Below are positions 12,642-13,559 of a DNA stretch of 13,559 bases, piece by piece. Position 1 is the stretch's first letter. The number at the start of each line of letters is the position of its first letter. The notes under the pieces were generated by a model. That model saw only the letters and a list, made by a program, of their open reading frames with translations, made no database searches and had not been told where the DNA came from. Source of the stretch: Dehalococcoidia bacterium (GTDB lineage Bacteria; Chloroflexota; Dehalococcoidia; SZUA-161); assembly GCA_030619685.1 (NCBI GenBank), contig JAUXAX010000058.1, positions 1 through 13,559 of the forward strand, given 5' to 3'. The position numbers and the translations under genes were made by a program.

Positions 12642-13463
12642 TCACCGCGTGGTCGATAGATGCCTATTGATCTGCTCGCGCAGCTTCAACGCCTCCTGGC
12701 GTGCTGCCAGCGCAAAATCCCTTTCTCTCGAGGCATACAGTATCTGCCTGGAGCAGTTTATGATCGCCTTTTCCCCATTGGCATCGACCCCGAAGTCTAC
12801 TGCTGCTGCCAAGTCTCCACCCTGGGTTCCGATTCCAGGGATTAGCAACGGGAGCTCTGGACAAAGCTCGCGTATTCTTCTCAGTTGCTGGGGATAGGTT
12901 GCTCCGACTACCAGGCCGATGTTGCCCCGGGTATTCCATTCAACGGCCTTTAGCGCGACCAGCTCAAAAAGGGGGCGGGAGCTGTTACTTGCCCCTGGCT
13001 CGAGACAGATCAATTCCTGGAAGTCAGAAGCTCCAGGGTTCGACGTCTTGCACAGAATGAATACTCCTTTATCGGCGTAATCAATGAAGGGAGCGATGGA
13101 GTCGTAGCCCAGATAGGGGTTGACCGTGACGGCGTCGAAGCCGAAGGTCTTGAACAGCGCCCTGGCATAGCACTTAGAGCTGGAAGCGATGTCGCCTCTT
13201 TTGGCATCGCCTATGACCGGGATGTCCTCGGGAACGTAGGTCACGGTCTCTTCCATCGCCCTGAGCCCCTCGATGCCGAGGGCTTCGTAGAAGGCAAGGT
13301 TGGGCTTATAGGCGCATACTAGGTCTGAAGTGGCATCAATGATCTCTCGATTAAACTGGAAAATATCGGTCTTGGGCATCAACTCAGGATCGGGATCGAG
13401 CCCGATGCAGAGCAAGCTCTGATTGGTTCGGGAGGCGGCTACTAGCTTTTCTACGAAGTTCAT
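12642..13463 (-). CDS. pyrF: orotidine 5'-phosphate decarboxylase, type 2 (PyrF)
   Basis: OMP decarboxylase catalyses the last step of de novo UMP synthesis. With the ATG at 13463 the protein has 273 aa, matching the longer type-2 (bacterial PyrF-2) group. A TTG at 13517 would add 18 residues that do not look like the family, and an AGGA site precedes 13463. Active-site features are LLCIGLDPD (17-25), KPNLAFYE (53-60), the catalytic DAKRGD (Asp86, Lys88, Asp91), VNPYLGYDS, and the phosphate-gripping LIPGIGTQGG, followed by an NCSR segment. It is the first gene seen in a pyrF-DUF951 pair. The upstream gene of a possible pyr operon is beyond the edge. Confidence 0.93.
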   Translation of the reverse strand: MNFVEKLVAASRTNQSLLCIGLDPDPELMPKTDIFQFNREIIDATSDLVCAYKPNLAFYEALGIEGLRAMEETVTYVPEDIPVIGDAKRGDIASSSKCYARALFKTFGFDAVTVNPYLGYDSIAPFIDYADKGVFILCKTSNPGASDFQELICLEPGASNSSRPLFELVALKAVEWNTRGNIGLVVGATYPQQLRRIRELCPELPLLIPGIGTQGGDLAAAVDFGVDANGEKAIINCSRQILYASRERDFALAARQEALKLREQINRHLSTTR

Positions 13464-13559
13464 CTTGGCATGTCCTGCTCTGTTGTGGTCAAGCAGATGA
13501 TAGCAGTCGCTTACCAAAGCGTCAAGGCTGGGCCCCTGAGCTACCAGCTAAGGTTGTCA
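13464..13559. other. leader or upstream gene end at the right edge
   Basis: The 96 bases upstream of pyrF hold no clear promoter. One minus-strand frame runs in from the edge and stops near 13527 after eleven codons. This could be the tail of an upstream gene, but it is too short to identify. Confidence 0.3.

Overview
The window looks like a mid-GC (~50-55 %), probably strictly anaerobic bacterium. The most likely source is a Dehalococcoidia-type Chloroflexota or another organism with a Wood-Ljungdahl methyl branch. This taxonomic call is inference from gene content: a MetF/MetV pair with an Fe-S flavoprotein, archaea-like thiolase/DUF35/HMG-CoA-synthase-like genes, a DUF4125 protein and a DUF951 protein. 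No rRNA or marker gene fixes it. Thirteen protein genes are supported (one cut by the left edge), plus one tRNA.

Left region (1-4953): CoA-thioester metabolism. On the plus strand, a partial HMG-CoA-synthase-like protein fused to a DUF35 Zn-ribbon/OB-fold domain is followed by an SCP2/acetoacetyl-CoA-type thiolase. A strong hairpin at 2408-2444 separates them from a convergent minus-strand operon: a non-catalytic MaoC-like hot-dog protein, a catalytic MaoC-like hydratase, then a nitronate monooxygenase-family flavoprotein. A promoter-like sequence and several hairpins lie in the 358-bp gap upstream of that operon.

Middle region (4954-9047): a minus-strand three-gene operon in transcription order: a 715-aa GltD-like FAD/NAD(P) oxidoreductase with two [4Fe-4S] motifs and a C-terminal MvhD domain; a MetV-like Fe-S protein; and MetF (methylene-tetrahydrofolate reductase). 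The first two overlap by ATGA. This is a compact candidate for an electron-transfer-linked MetFV complex. Its predicted promoter (9019-9047) has a Crp/Fnr-like dyad centred at about -60.5, and its leader contains a relic of a tRNA-Ala/DUF4125 locus.

Right region (9048-13559): a 640-bp apparently gene-free stretch with inverted repeats; larE (sulfur transferase of nickel-pincer cofactor synthesis) without other lar genes; a 450-bp gap; tRNA-Ala(UGC) with a classic terminator; a DUF4125 protein with a good promoter; a two-TM protein; and a pyrF-DUF951 pair. All genes from 2481 rightwards are on the minus strand.

The main points of interest are the one-polypeptide oxidoreductase for MetFV, the HMGS-like protein that appears to lack every catalytic residue but keeps DUF35 next to a thiolase, and the duplicated, internally deleted tRNA-Ala/DUF4125 relic inside the metFV operon leader.
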